Assembly (NCBI GenBank): GCA_963578885.1
Contig: CAUZEQ010000163.1
Location: 1-10,727 of the forward strand
Origin: UBA8437 sp963578885
GTDB lineage: Bacteria; Planctomycetota; Planctomycetia; Planctomycetales; Planctomycetaceae
Reading direction: 5' to 3'
Length of the DNA: 10,727 nucleotides
Shown: positions 1 to 7,502 of the stretch, in pieces
How positions within the stretch are numbered: the first letter of the stretch is position 1
How the letters are laid out: every line of letters begins with the position of its first letter
Made by a program: the position numbers and the translations under genes
The notes under the pieces: model-generated
Seen by the model: only the letters and a program-made list of their open reading frames with translations
Database searches by the model: none
What the model was told of the DNA's origin: nothing

Positions 1-2481
1 TCATGCCAGTTTCAGCAGTTTCCGGGTGATCCACTCGAGGCACAGCAACCCCACCAGCAGGTACAGCACCCAGACCCGGTCCCACAGCGGCGTGGGACGT
101 CCCTTCTCGACCAGCAGCTCGATTCCCTGGTTGGGCAGGCTCGCGGGCAATTCGGAGGCGGCGGACAGTTCGAGGTACTCGCCACCGGTGCCTCGGACCA
201 TCGCGGCCAGCAGCGGCCGGTTCTGCCGGGGATCAATCGACTCGAGATCGGGCAGCACCACGTCGATCCGCCCGCTGAGCCGTTCGTCCTCCTCGGGAGG
301 AACCGGCACCGCCAGCCGGAACGTGCCCGGCAGGCTGGCCCGGAAACTGCCGACGTACTGCCCCGGCCGGTTCGGCTGCCGCCTCAACTCGGTCAGACCC
401 TGCAGACGCCCATCGGGACCAATCAGCTCGATCGCCACGGTCTCCTCGGTGAGGTCCTGGAACTGAGGGTCCAGCAGGTGGGCCCGCAAGGTGATCGTCT
501 GCCCCAGCAGGTATTCGGTGCGATCCAGCAGCAGCGTCCCGCGGTTGGTGCCTCGCTTCAGCCTCGTCTGACCCAGCTCGCGGATCGCCTTGATCCAGAA
601 CCGATCAAAGAGGTCCTCGTCCAACGCCCTCAGTCGCCACAACTCCGGCGAACCGACGTACAGCACCCGGCCACTGCCGTAGAACTGCGAGGCCATCAGC
701 ACGGGGTGGTCACTGCTGGGATCCGAAAAGTGAGCGTAGACCAGTGCCCCGTCCTTGGCGTCGGTCGTCGGAAAACAGCGAAAGACCCCTTCGAACTCGC
801 CCCAGGCTTCCATCGGATCGGCGGCGTCATCAGAGAGGTGCAGGAAGGCGGCGTCGAGTCCGTCTTCGGAAAACTCGACCGGCCAGGCCCGGTCCGCTCG
901 TCGGGTGAGATTGATTTCCAGGGGCAGCGGTTCGAGAATCACCGGGTAGAGTGTGCGGATGTCGTCCAGGGGTGCCGAGATGTCGGCCAGTTCCGGAGTG
1001 AACACGTCGCCGGCGATCACCAGCAACCCCCCCGCCTGCTTCTCAATCCACTCGGTCAGCAACTCCCGACGCGTGTCGGGGATCGCCTGCCAGTCGGGAT
1101 CGAACCCCACGATCACGTCGTAGGCAAACAGTTCCTCGCGGGCCTCGGGGAACTGCTGCAGCACGCGGTCGGCGTCCTGGCTGATCGCATCGCCGGGGTC
1201 GGCCGTCTGCAGCAGCACGTCGATCTCGATCCCGGGGTGGCGGTAGAGCATGTTGCGGACGAAGCGGTAGTCGCGGGTCGGACCGCCGGCCAACAGCATC
1301 ACCTTCAGCTTCCGATCGGTGACGTTGATCATCCGCCGCCGCTGGTTGTCGTCGGATGAGAGTTCGGTGATGCCCGCGGGCGTCACGGCTCGGACCAGGA
1401 ACTCGAATCGACCGGGTGTATCGGGCGTCAGGTCGAACTTCACCTCCACCGGACCCGCGTCCAGGGGCAACTGAACCGTCTTCGAATCGACCTTCTCGTC
1501 CGGATCCCCCTCACCCGACTCGGGCTTCCTGAGCAATTCGATCACGACGTCCTTGCCCAGCACGCCGCCGCCCTGCCCCTTGACGAAGACACTGAAACCG
1601 TAGGCGTCGCCGACGTGGACGTCGCTGGGCGCCTGGACATTGACCAGTTGCACGTTGTCGGGCAGTTCCAGGCTGCCGACACCCACGGCAAACAGGCGGA
1701 TCTTGCGGCGGACCGCCAACTGACGGGCCGCACCCGGATCTGTGCCGGCATTGGACGCCCCATCGGTCAACACCACCACCCCGGCCAGACCGTCTCCCCC
1801 CTCACGCTGCAACACACTCAGCACCGCCTCGCCCACCCGAGTCTCAAGGCCTCCGCTGGGCTGCGGCGTGGTGCCGTCGCCGGCAACCGTCCACGGCCGA
1901 ATCGCCCGGTCCCAGGCCACCGAATCGGGCAACCGGTCATCGACGGCCTTGGTGTCGGTGGCCGAGGTGTCACCGGGCGGACGTCCCCGCGGGTCGCGGC
2001 TGGCGAACTCGAAGACCGGCACCTCGGCCAGCCCCGCGTCGAACGTGTAGACCCGCACCTGGTGGTCCACGGTCATACGCTTGATCAGGTCCGATTCCGA
2101 GAGCATTTCCCGCAGTGCCAGTGCTCGAGTCCGCTCGTTGCCCCCCCCCGACGTCCCCAGCTTCTTCTCCGGAAAACTCATCGATAACGACGTGTCGACC
2201 AGCAGGATCACCCGCGACGCCCGGAAGGTCCGCTCGCTCTCGCGTTCGCGAGGATTCACGAAGACCAGCAGCAGGCCGACGATCAACCCCAGCCGCAACA
2301 GCAGCAGCCAACTGGTCCACACCCGCGACATGTCGCGGGTGTCGCGCAGATAACAGGCGACCACGAAGCTCAACAGCAGCACGCTGCCCAGCACCAGCCC
2401 CGCCCAGCCCCATCCCGACTCGGGCCACCCCCATTCGATCTCGCGGATCGTCTCCTCGACAGCCAGCAGCTGGGCGATCAT
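1..2481 (-). CDS. Large membrane-anchored VWA protein with glutamine-amidotransferase-like domain
   Basis: An 826-residue protein and the last gene of the MoxR operon inside the window; its stop codon is the first three bases. The start is set by an ATGA overlap with the preceding gene (2478-2481); a longer reading frame upstream only runs antiparallel codon noise into that gene. Two hydrophobic helices lie at about residues 24-45 and 56-75. A VWA domain follows, with MIDAS motif DTSLS at 96-100 and a VVLTDG strand at 236-241. A beta-rich segment spans about 285-390. A Rossmann-like region from about 391 to 610 (KVMLLAGGPTRDYRFVRN) resembles the class I glutamine-amidotransferase-like domain found in such proteins, with no obvious catalytic Cys. 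A further beta domain spans about 645-745, and a C-terminal helix about 802-818. The layout suggests a periplasmic or cell-surface metal-dependent binding protein working with the upstream MoxR ATPase and DUF58 protein. The substrate is unknown. A nine-G run lies just after the MIDAS motif. Confidence 0.9.
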   Translation of the reverse strand: MIAQLLAVEETIREIEWGWPESGWGWAGLVLGSVLLLSFVVACYLRDTRDMSRVWTSWLLLLRLGLIVGLLLVFVNPRERESERTFRASRVILLVDTSLSMSFPEKKLGTSGGGNERTRALALREMLSESDLIKRMTVDHQVRVYTFDAGLAEVPVFEFASRDPRGRPPGDTSATDTKAVDDRLPDSVAWDRAIRPWTVAGDGTTPQPSGGLETRVGEAVLSVLQREGGDGLAGVVVLTDGASNAGTDPGAARQLAVRRKIRLFAVGVGSLELPDNVQLVNVQAPSDVHVGDAYGFSVFVKGQGGGVLGKDVVIELLRKPESGEGDPDEKVDSKTVQLPLDAGPVEVKFDLTPDTPGRFEFLVRAVTPAGITELSSDDNQRRRMINVTDRKLKVMLLAGGPTRDYRFVRNMLYRHPGIEIDVLLQTADPGDAISQDADRVLQQFPEAREELFAYDVIVGFDPDWQAIPDTRRELLTEWIEKQAGGLLVIAGDVFTPELADISAPLDDIRTLYPVILEPLPLEINLTRRADRAWPVEFSEDGLDAAFLHLSDDAADPMEAWGEFEGVFRCFPTTDAKDGALVYAHFSDPSSDHPVLMASQFYGSGRVLYVGSPELWRLRALDEDLFDRFWIKAIRELGQTRLKRGTNRGTLLLDRTEYLLGQTITLRAHLLDPQFQDLTEETVAIELIGPDGRLQGLTELRRQPNRPGQYVGSFRASLPGTFRLAVPVPPEEDERLSGRIDVVLPDLESIDPRQNRPLLAAMVRGTGGEYLELSAASELPASLPNQGIELLVEKGRPTPLWDRVWVLYLLVGLLCLEWITRKLLKLA
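2141..2149 (-). repeat. Nine-base G homopolymer inside the VWA gene
   Basis: The plus strand carries nine consecutive C, read as G9 on the coding strand. It encodes the glycines at residues 111-113, right after the MIDAS loop of the 826-residue VWA protein. Runs of this length are prone to polymerase slippage and to sequencing error. The frame is open here, so the tract is in the on state in this assembly. Confidence 0.75.
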
Positions 2482-4886
2482 GCCGCACCCCCGGAGGCCA
2501 TCGCCCGTGACGGATGGAAACTCAGCCGGTAGGCCATCACCTGCTCGGCCAGCAGCAACAGGATCAGCAATCCCAGGATCCACTCGCGAACGTCGCGGTC
2601 GGATTCCTCGCCCGAGAGCCACTCGGTCGAACCCGCCTCCTGGATCCTGACCCCGTCGGCCAGCCCCGGCCCCAACGACTTGCGGATCGCGGAGGTTTCG
2701 ACCAGAACCAACCGGCCCTCGTCCCGGCCGGTGTTGTAGGCGAACCACCGCTCGACGTTGACCTCGTCGGCAACCAGCCGCACACGGTACACGCCCGGAT
2801 AATCGGTCCGGTCATAATCGACAACGCGGCGGAGCGTCGGCGTCGCGTCGCTCTGAGTAACTCCCACCGCCCCGGTCCCGGCCTTGTCTCCGGCCTTGTC
2901 TCCGGCCTTGTCTCCGGCCTTGTCTCCGGCCTTGTCTCCGGCCTTGTCTCCGGCCTTGGTCCCGGCACCGCCCTCTTGCGAGCCGCCGCTGCCGGATCCC
3001 GCCGGCGCTGTCTGCACCGATCCGGCCTGCACCTGCATCTCGACGGTGACCTGGCCCGAGTTCCTGGGGGGTTCGATCCGGACCGAAGGGCCGAACCGCG
3101 AAGGGTCCAGTTCCAGGTGGATCGGTGCTCCCGACTCGAGCTGAGGCAACACGCGATCGGATCGCGAGATGTACTTCTGCAATTCGAAGTGGAAGGGGAC
3201 GAAGCTGCGGTACTGCGGGAAATTGGTCCAGCTGGGGCCGCAGCTGGTCAGGCAGGTGATCACCCGGCCCCGACCAAACCGGTGTTCCAGCAGCAGTGGG
3301 TCGCGGGTCCTCAGCCGGGCGATCGTCGTCACCGAGTCCTCGCGTCGACGGTCGTCCTTCTGCCACTCGTCGGTGACCGGAAAGAAGCGGAAGATCCGCG
3401 TCGCCTCGATCTCAGGATTCTCCTGTCCCTGCAGCCCCGCCAGCATCGGGTGGTCGGTCAGCTCGAGATCCGGGCCCGGAGCCGCCACGTTGTCGCGAAG
3501 CAATTCGCGGGGCGCGTCGCCCAACGGGACCGGGAACAGACCCACGCCCTCGGCATACAGCAGGCTGTTGTACGAGGCCGGGTTGATCGCGTCGCCGGCG
3601 TACCAGACCAGCCCGCCCCCGCCACGTACAAACGCCTCGAGCGACTCGATCGCATCGGGAGTCAACTCGGGGACATTCAGCATCAGGATGCTCTGGAAGT
3701 CGTCGATGTTGTTTCGATAGAGATAGTCGGAGCTGGCCACGACGGTCTGGTACCCCGACGCCTGGGGGTTGGCGGCCAGGGCCAGGCTCGGAAAGATCCC
3801 CTCCTGGTCCGACGGATCACCCTCGATCACCAGCACCCGGTTGGCCGGTGCCACCTCGACAGCCAGGTGACGCGTGTTGTCGGCACTCAGCGAGTCGCCC
3901 GGCAGAGTCACCTCGACCCGGTGCTTGCCCGGCAGCTCGAAGGTCACCTCGAAGGACTGCTCGACCACCTGCCCCGCCTCGATCCGCTCGAGAGTCACCT
4001 CCAGCGGCAACCGCTCACCGTCGACACTCACCGCCAGGTTCACTCGAGCGATCAGAGACTCACTATGATTGGCCACCGCCGCGGTCAGTCTCACCGGCAC
4101 CCTCGCACTGGCCACCTGCAGCTCGCCACTCAGCTTTGTCACCGCCAGGTTGGCGTGACGCTCGGGAACGGTGCGGACCAGGTTCACCGTCACGCCGTCC
4201 GCGGCCAGGGTCTCGATCTGCTCGACCAACCGCGTGCTGTCCTGCCAGTCGTGCTGGCGGAAGTCCGAGACGACGTGCAGGTGCTTGACACCGGTGGACT
4301 GTTTGGCGAGCAATTGAGCGGCGGCGTCGAGCCCCTCGGCGAGATCGACGTGGCGGAACGAGCACGGCAGAGAATCCAGCCGAGTCTTCACCTCGACCTG
4401 GAAACCGCGATCGATGCGTTGTTCGAGGTAATCCGGTTGAGTGACCCGCGAGAGTCTCAGCACGGTCAGCCGCTGGGTGCCTCCCTCGAGAACACTCGCG
4501 GCCACCAGGCCCTCGATCACACCCTTCGCCTCCTCGAACGCGCTGGTCTCGTTCCACTCGTCCTGCATCGACGCGGTGTCGTCGAGCAGCACCAGGTGGT
4601 GCACATCGGCTCCCTGCAGCAGGGCCAGGGTCGAGGGATCCAGCACCAGGCGGGCGATCAGGGCGATCAGGGCCATCACCAGCAGAATCCGCAACAGCAA
4701 CAGCAGCAGCTGTTCGATCAGGATCTTACGACGATTCCGTTTCTGGCTGGACAGCAGGAATTCCATCGCCGCGAATTCGACGCGGCGGAACCGGTAGCGG
4801 TTGATCAGGTGGATGATCACCGGGGCCGAGATCAGGGCGGCGGTGCCCATGCCCAGGAAGCCCGCGTTGAGAAACCACGACCCCAT
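2478..4886 (-). CDS. BatA-like double-transmembrane VWA protein with AGDK repeat
   Basis: An 802-residue protein. The N-terminus (FLNAGFLGMGTAALISAPVIIHLINR, then RRVEFAAMEFL) is the classical BatA N-terminal membrane domain, with helices at about residues 5-29 and 57-82. A VWA-like domain follows. Its MIDAS-type motif is DDTAS (102-106), a DxTxS variant of the usual DxSxS, with VSDF at 206-209. A beta-rich segment covers about 245-345. A glutamine-amidotransferase-like region (VLVIEGDPSD at 351-360, then GGGGLVWYAGD) spans about 350-560. A linker carries an AGTK unit and six AGDK units (641-668). A beta segment is followed by a C-terminal helix at about 769-786. The start ATG lies 6 bp after the DUF58 stop, with GGAG 10 bases upstream (4897-4900). 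The stop overlaps the next start by four bases. It probably forms an envelope complex with its neighbours, but the exact role is not known from sequence. Confidence 0.92.
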   Translation of the reverse strand: MGSWFLNAGFLGMGTAALISAPVIIHLINRYRFRRVEFAAMEFLLSSQKRNRRKILIEQLLLLLLRILLVMALIALIARLVLDPSTLALLQGADVHHLVLLDDTASMQDEWNETSAFEEAKGVIEGLVAASVLEGGTQRLTVLRLSRVTQPDYLEQRIDRGFQVEVKTRLDSLPCSFRHVDLAEGLDAAAQLLAKQSTGVKHLHVVSDFRQHDWQDSTRLVEQIETLAADGVTVNLVRTVPERHANLAVTKLSGELQVASARVPVRLTAAVANHSESLIARVNLAVSVDGERLPLEVTLERIEAGQVVEQSFEVTFELPGKHRVEVTLPGDSLSADNTRHLAVEVAPANRVLVIEGDPSDQEGIFPSLALAANPQASGYQTVVASSDYLYRNNIDDFQSILMLNVPELTPDAIESLEAFVRGGGGLVWYAGDAINPASYNSLLYAEGVGLFPVPLGDAPRELLRDNVAAPGPDLELTDHPMLAGLQGQENPEIEATRIFRFFPVTDEWQKDDRRREDSVTTIARLRTRDPLLLEHRFGRGRVITCLTSCGPSWTNFPQYRSFVPFHFELQKYISRSDRVLPQLESGAPIHLELDPSRFGPSVRIEPPRNSGQVTVEMQVQAGSVQTAPAGSGSGGSQEGGAGTKAGDKAGDKAGDKAGDKAGDKAGDKAGTGAVGVTQSDATPTLRRVVDYDRTDYPGVYRVRLVADEVNVERWFAYNTGRDEGRLVLVETSAIRKSLGPGLADGVRIQEAGSTEWLSGEESDRDVREWILGLLILLLLAEQVMAYRLSFHPSRAMASGGAA
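2869..2964 (-). repeat. 12-bp tandem repeat array encoding AGDK units
   Basis: Six identical copies of the unit gccttgtctccg run from 2881 to 2952. They are flanked on each side by one diverged copy (2869-2880 gccccggtcccg; 2953-2964 gccttggtcccg) that shares the ending ggtcccg. In the coding strand the unit is four codons, giving Ala-Gly-Asp-Lys repeats in a probably flexible, charged linker of the BatA-like protein (about residues 641-671). Because the unit is a multiple of three, copy-number changes would lengthen or shorten the linker without breaking the frame. Confidence 0.93.
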
Positions 4887-4892
4887 CGAGAG

Positions 4893-5804
4893 TCAGCTCC
4901 GGATCGATTGCCGCATGCCGATGCGGTGATTGAGATAATGGGCCAGTGCCGCGTCGAGATGTTCGCTGGTGCGGATGGTCTGGAAGTCGATCGTCTCTGC
5001 CGCACACCGCTTCCGCAGCTCGGTGCGGAAGTCCTCGATCGCCTGCTGGTACCCTTCCCGCAGGCTGCGGGGATCGCAGACCAGTTCGCCGGCCTCCTCG
5101 AGACCCTCGAACCGCGTGGTCCCGGTGAAGTTGAAGTCGAGCTCTTCGTCGTCCATCACGTGGAAGATCAACACGTCGTGACCCCGACGCCTCAGCATCC
5201 TCAGCCCGCGGAACAGGCCCTCACGGGGGACGAACAGGTCCGAGACGATCACGACGATCCCGCGGCGAGTCTGGGTCGCGGCGACCTCCTCGAGGATCCC
5301 GTAGATGTCGGTCTTCCGCTTTGGGTCCGGTGCGTCCAGCGCTTCGAGCAGACCGACCAGGTGGCTGCGGCGGCTGCCGAAATCGACCCGGCCTCGGATC
5401 GAGTCGTCAAACACCCTCAGGCCCACCGCATCCTGCTGACGCAGCAGCAGGTAGGCCATCGCCGCGGCCACCGTGCAGGCGTACTCGTACTTGTTCAACG
5501 GCCCGGTGCCGAACCGCATCGATTCGCTGCAGTCGACCAGCAACGTCGTCCGCAGGTTCGTCTCTTCCTCGTACTGCTTGATGAAATAGCGGTCGGTCTT
5601 GGACCAGACCTTCCAGTCGATGCGACGCACGTCGTCACCGGGTACGTATTCCCGGTGCTGAACGAACTCGACCGACTGGCCGAGATAGGGACTGCGGTGC
5701 AGTCCGGAGAGGAAGCCCTCGACGATGTGCCGGGCACGAACTTCGAGCCGGGCAATCCGCGAGATCTCCTCAGGCCGCAAAAATCTTTTGGAGTCTCGGG
5801 TCAC
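4893..5804 (-). CDS. DUF58 domain-containing protein
   Basis: A 303-residue soluble protein without a signal peptide. The DUF58 signature is clear at residues 53-81 (YVPGDDVRRIDWKVW, then TDRYFIKQYEEE). A VWA-type MIDAS motif follows, DCSES at 91-95, with VVIVSDL at 184-190. Residues 12-33 (EISRIARLEVRARHIVEGF region) match the usual start of the family, which supports the GTG start at 5804 even though it lies 35 bp inside the end of the MoxR gene. No other initiator occurs before the MIDAS motif. A purine-rich AAGGAAGG (5816-5823) sits 11 bases upstream. DUF58 proteins are regularly encoded between a MoxR ATPase and membrane VWA proteins, as here, and probably act as the ATPase's partner. 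The molecular substrate is unknown. Confidence 0.95.
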   Translation of the reverse strand: MTRDSKRFLRPEEISRIARLEVRARHIVEGFLSGLHRSPYLGQSVEFVQHREYVPGDDVRRIDWKVWSKTDRYFIKQYEEETNLRTTLLVDCSESMRFGTGPLNKYEYACTVAAAMAYLLLRQQDAVGLRVFDDSIRGRVDFGSRRSHLVGLLEALDAPDPKRKTDIYGILEEVAATQTRRGIVVIVSDLFVPREGLFRGLRMLRRRGHDVLIFHVMDDEELDFNFTGTTRFEGLEEAGELVCDPRSLREGYQQAIEDFRTELRKRCAAETIDFQTIRTSEHLDAALAHYLNHRIGMRQSIRS

Positions 5805-6891
5805 TGGTCAGCTCGCCTTCCTTGCTGGGCGTCTCGGCAATCAACTTCTCGATCACCGTATCGGGAGTCACTCCCTCACTCTCGGCCGCGAAATTCGTCA
5901 CGATGCGATGCCTGAGCACCGGAGCGGCCAGGGCCTGGATGTCCTCGGTCGAGACGTGAGCGCGTCCCGAGATCAGGGCCCGGGCCTTGCCGCCCAACAG
6001 CAGAAACTGCACCGCGCGGGGCCCGGCGCCCCAGCTCAACCAGTTGTTGATGAACTCGGGGCAGCCCGGCTCGTCGACCCGAGTCTGACGCACCAGCGCC
6101 AACGCGTAATCGACCACGTGATCGGTCACCGGCACCTGCCGCACGATCTGTTGCAGCTCGAGGATGTCCTGTCCCGAGAGCACCGGCTCGATCTGTGCCT
6201 CGCCCCCGGACGTGGTCTGCTTGGCGATCTGCCGCTCCTCCTGGAAGTTCGGGTAGTCCACGACCACCTTGAACATGAACCGGTCCTGCTGAGCCTCGGG
6301 CAACGGGTAGGTCCCCTCCTGCTCGATCGGGTTCTGCGTGGCGAGCACGAAGAACGGATCCGAGAGTACGTGGCGGTCGCCGCCGACGGTCACCTGCCGC
6401 TCCTGCATCGCCTCGAGCAACGCAGCCTGGGTCTTGGGCGGGGTGCGGTTGATTTCGTCGGCGAGAATCACCTCGTGGAACAACGGGCCCTCGATGAACC
6501 GGAATTCTCGCTCGCCCGTTTCGCGGTTCTCCTGCAACACGTCGGTGCCGGTGATGTCCGAGGGCATCAGGTCGGGCGTGAACTGGATCCGCGCGAAGCT
6601 CATCGACAGGCTCCGCGACAACGTGCTGATCATCAGCGTCTTGGCCAGACCCGGTACACCCTCGAGGATGCAGTGGCCGCGGCTGAACAGGGCGATCATC
6701 AACTGGTCCAACACAGCGTCCTGGCCCACGATCACGCGGGCCATCTGATCACGAATCTTCTGATAGGCCGACCTCAGCCGATCAATCGACTCGGCTCCCA
6801 GGTCACTCGCAACCCCCTGTGCCGCAGCGTCGGTCACCTCAGAAGTCGCTTCGTCATCCGATTCGGGCAGCCCGGTCGCCTCGTCATTCAT
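5770..6891 (-). CDS. MoxR-family AAA+ ATPase
   Basis: A 373-residue cytoplasmic ATPase. Visible motifs are Walker A GVPGLAKT (78-85), Walker B VILADEINR (141-149), sensor 1 ATQNP (184-188), the arginine-finger region EAQQDRF (199-205) and sensor 2 GPR (290-292), all in the normal order and spacing of MoxR proteins. Residues 1-33 form an acidic, poorly conserved N-terminal extension. The start chosen is ATG 6891, preceded by GAGAGAG. ATG 6918 (nine residues longer, no clear ribosome site) is the alternative. A reading frame running up to 7068 encodes an Arg/Gly-rich stretch unlike protein and is not used. It is first in the operon with the DUF58 and two VWA membrane proteins, and probably remodels or activates a target bound by those MIDAS proteins. 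Confidence 0.95.
   Translation of the reverse strand: MNDEATGLPESDDEATSEVTDAAAQGVASDLGAESIDRLRSAYQKIRDQMARVIVGQDAVLDQLMIALFSRGHCILEGVPGLAKTLMISTLSRSLSMSFARIQFTPDLMPSDITGTDVLQENRETGEREFRFIEGPLFHEVILADEINRTPPKTQAALLEAMQERQVTVGGDRHVLSDPFFVLATQNPIEQEGTYPLPEAQQDRFMFKVVVDYPNFQEERQIAKQTTSGGEAQIEPVLSGQDILELQQIVRQVPVTDHVVDYALALVRQTRVDEPGCPEFINNWLSWGAGPRAVQFLLLGGKARALISGRAHVSTEDIQALAAPVLRHRIVTNFAAESEGVTPDTVIEKLIAETPSKEGELTSDPRLQKIFAA
5816..5823 (-). promoter_or_regulatory. Ribosome binding site for the DUF58 gene
   Basis: AAGGAAGG on the minus strand ends 11 bases before the GTG start at 5804. It lies within the MoxR coding sequence (the Lys-Glu codons of SKEGE). It supports initiation inside the MoxR reading frame rather than further downstream. 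Confidence 0.5.
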
Positions 6892-7233
6892 CGCTCTCTC
6901 GCTTTTCTGCTGCGACATCTGGATGGTCACACCGGGTGCCCGGCGCGATCGAGCGTCACGATCGGCCCACAACGTGGCCCCACCACGCCCCACACAGACC
7001 CCCCTCCTGCCGCTCGGCCCGCTCATCCTACAGGTTTTTAGCGGCGTTTGCGACTTCCCGGCAGTCACGACAACATTGGCAGATCGCCCGTACGGCCCGA
7101 GTCAGCCGATGCGACATCGTCCGTGTCTTCACCGTCCACTGACCGTTACCAAGCTGTTCCGCGACAGACCCCAGAAGTGGGTCAACCCGGCAGGAATCTC
7201 TCACATCCGCTGGTACAGTTTTCAGGGGATGAG
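6892..7233 (-). promoter_or_regulatory. Leader and presumed promoter region of the MoxR operon
   Basis: About 340 bases without a convincing gene. Open frames here on either strand are short and Arg/Ser/Pro-rich. The region must hold the promoter of the MoxR operon. The best candidate -10 is TAGGAT on the minus strand (plus-strand 7025-7030), placed after an A5 stretch. No good -35 is seen at the right spacing, so this is weak. If it is used, the transcript would carry an untranslated leader of roughly 130 bases. Confidence 0.3.
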
Positions 7234-7258
7234 GACGCGATCGTCTGACGGTCGCGAC
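7234..7258 (-). terminator. Hairpin directly after the Calx-beta remnant stop
   Basis: The left arm 7234-7243 and right arm 7249-7258 pair over ten positions with one mismatch and one G-T wobble around the five-base loop TCTGA. The innermost eight pairs are continuous. On the minus strand the hairpin starts at the base after the TGA at 7259-7261, which suits a transcription end or an RNA-stabilising 3' structure. There is no U-run after it, so it is not a textbook intrinsic terminator. Confidence 0.35.
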
Positions 7259-7502
7259 TCACTCCGCGCCGAGAAACACGCTCTGGGGGTAGGTCAGGAT
7301 CGATCTTGATGTTCTTGAAACTCTCGCCGACGGGGATCGTCACCGGAGTGGAAATCGACTGGTAGTCACTCCCATTGGCGGCCGTGCCGGCGATCGAAAG
7401 GTTGACGTCCAAAGAGTCCGTGGTTGGCCCGCTACGGGTTACTGAGAAATACCCCGGATCGGGCAACTGGCTCTCGCTGTCCCATTCGGCCGCGTCGGGA
7501 TC
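7259..7502 (-). pseudogene. Broken second Calx-beta repeat and displaced C-terminal tail
   Basis: This is the continuation of the surface-protein gene beyond its in-frame TGA. In the same frame it begins DPDAAEWDSESQLPDPGYF and runs to GESFKNIKI. Residue by residue it parallels the first repeat (ATDANAEES..., DPGTF..., TIAGSATNETDY versus SIAGTAANGSDY). The repeat stops where VTPIDD and the last strands should come. Near 7300 the host-like codon pattern moves to another frame, which reads ILTYPQSVFLGAE and ends at TGA 7259-7261. That frame has G or C at the third position in 12 of 13 codons, against about half in the original frame. The original frame runs on to 7182 but looks non-coding. The simplest reading is a nonsense mutation plus an out-of-frame internal deletion. 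No initiator makes this part a sensible gene of its own. Confidence 0.6.

Noticed and set aside
2482..2748. An N-terminal extension of the 826-residue VWA protein
   Set aside because: It lies entirely inside the BatA-like gene and reads as Arg/Gly-rich noise; the ATGA overlap and following membrane helices fit the start at 2481.
2869..2964. The repeat array as a CRISPR
   Set aside because: Units are 12 bp, contiguous without spacers, and in frame within a protein-coding gene.
2514..5915. A 1133-codon open frame on the plus strand, antisense to the BatA-like and DUF58 genes
   Set aside because: It mirrors real genes with strong family motifs on the minus strand. In GC-rich DNA the antisense frame often stays open, and its translation is Gln/Arg/His/Val-rich with no domain I recognise.
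5725..7041. A 438-codon plus-strand open frame opposite the MoxR gene
   Set aside because: The minus strand carries a complete MoxR ATPase with all motifs; the plus frame is a compositional shadow.
6892..7068. An N-terminal extension of the MoxR protein up to 7068
   Set aside because: The extra residues are Arg/Gly-rich and unlike the family; a ribosome site is visible before 6891.
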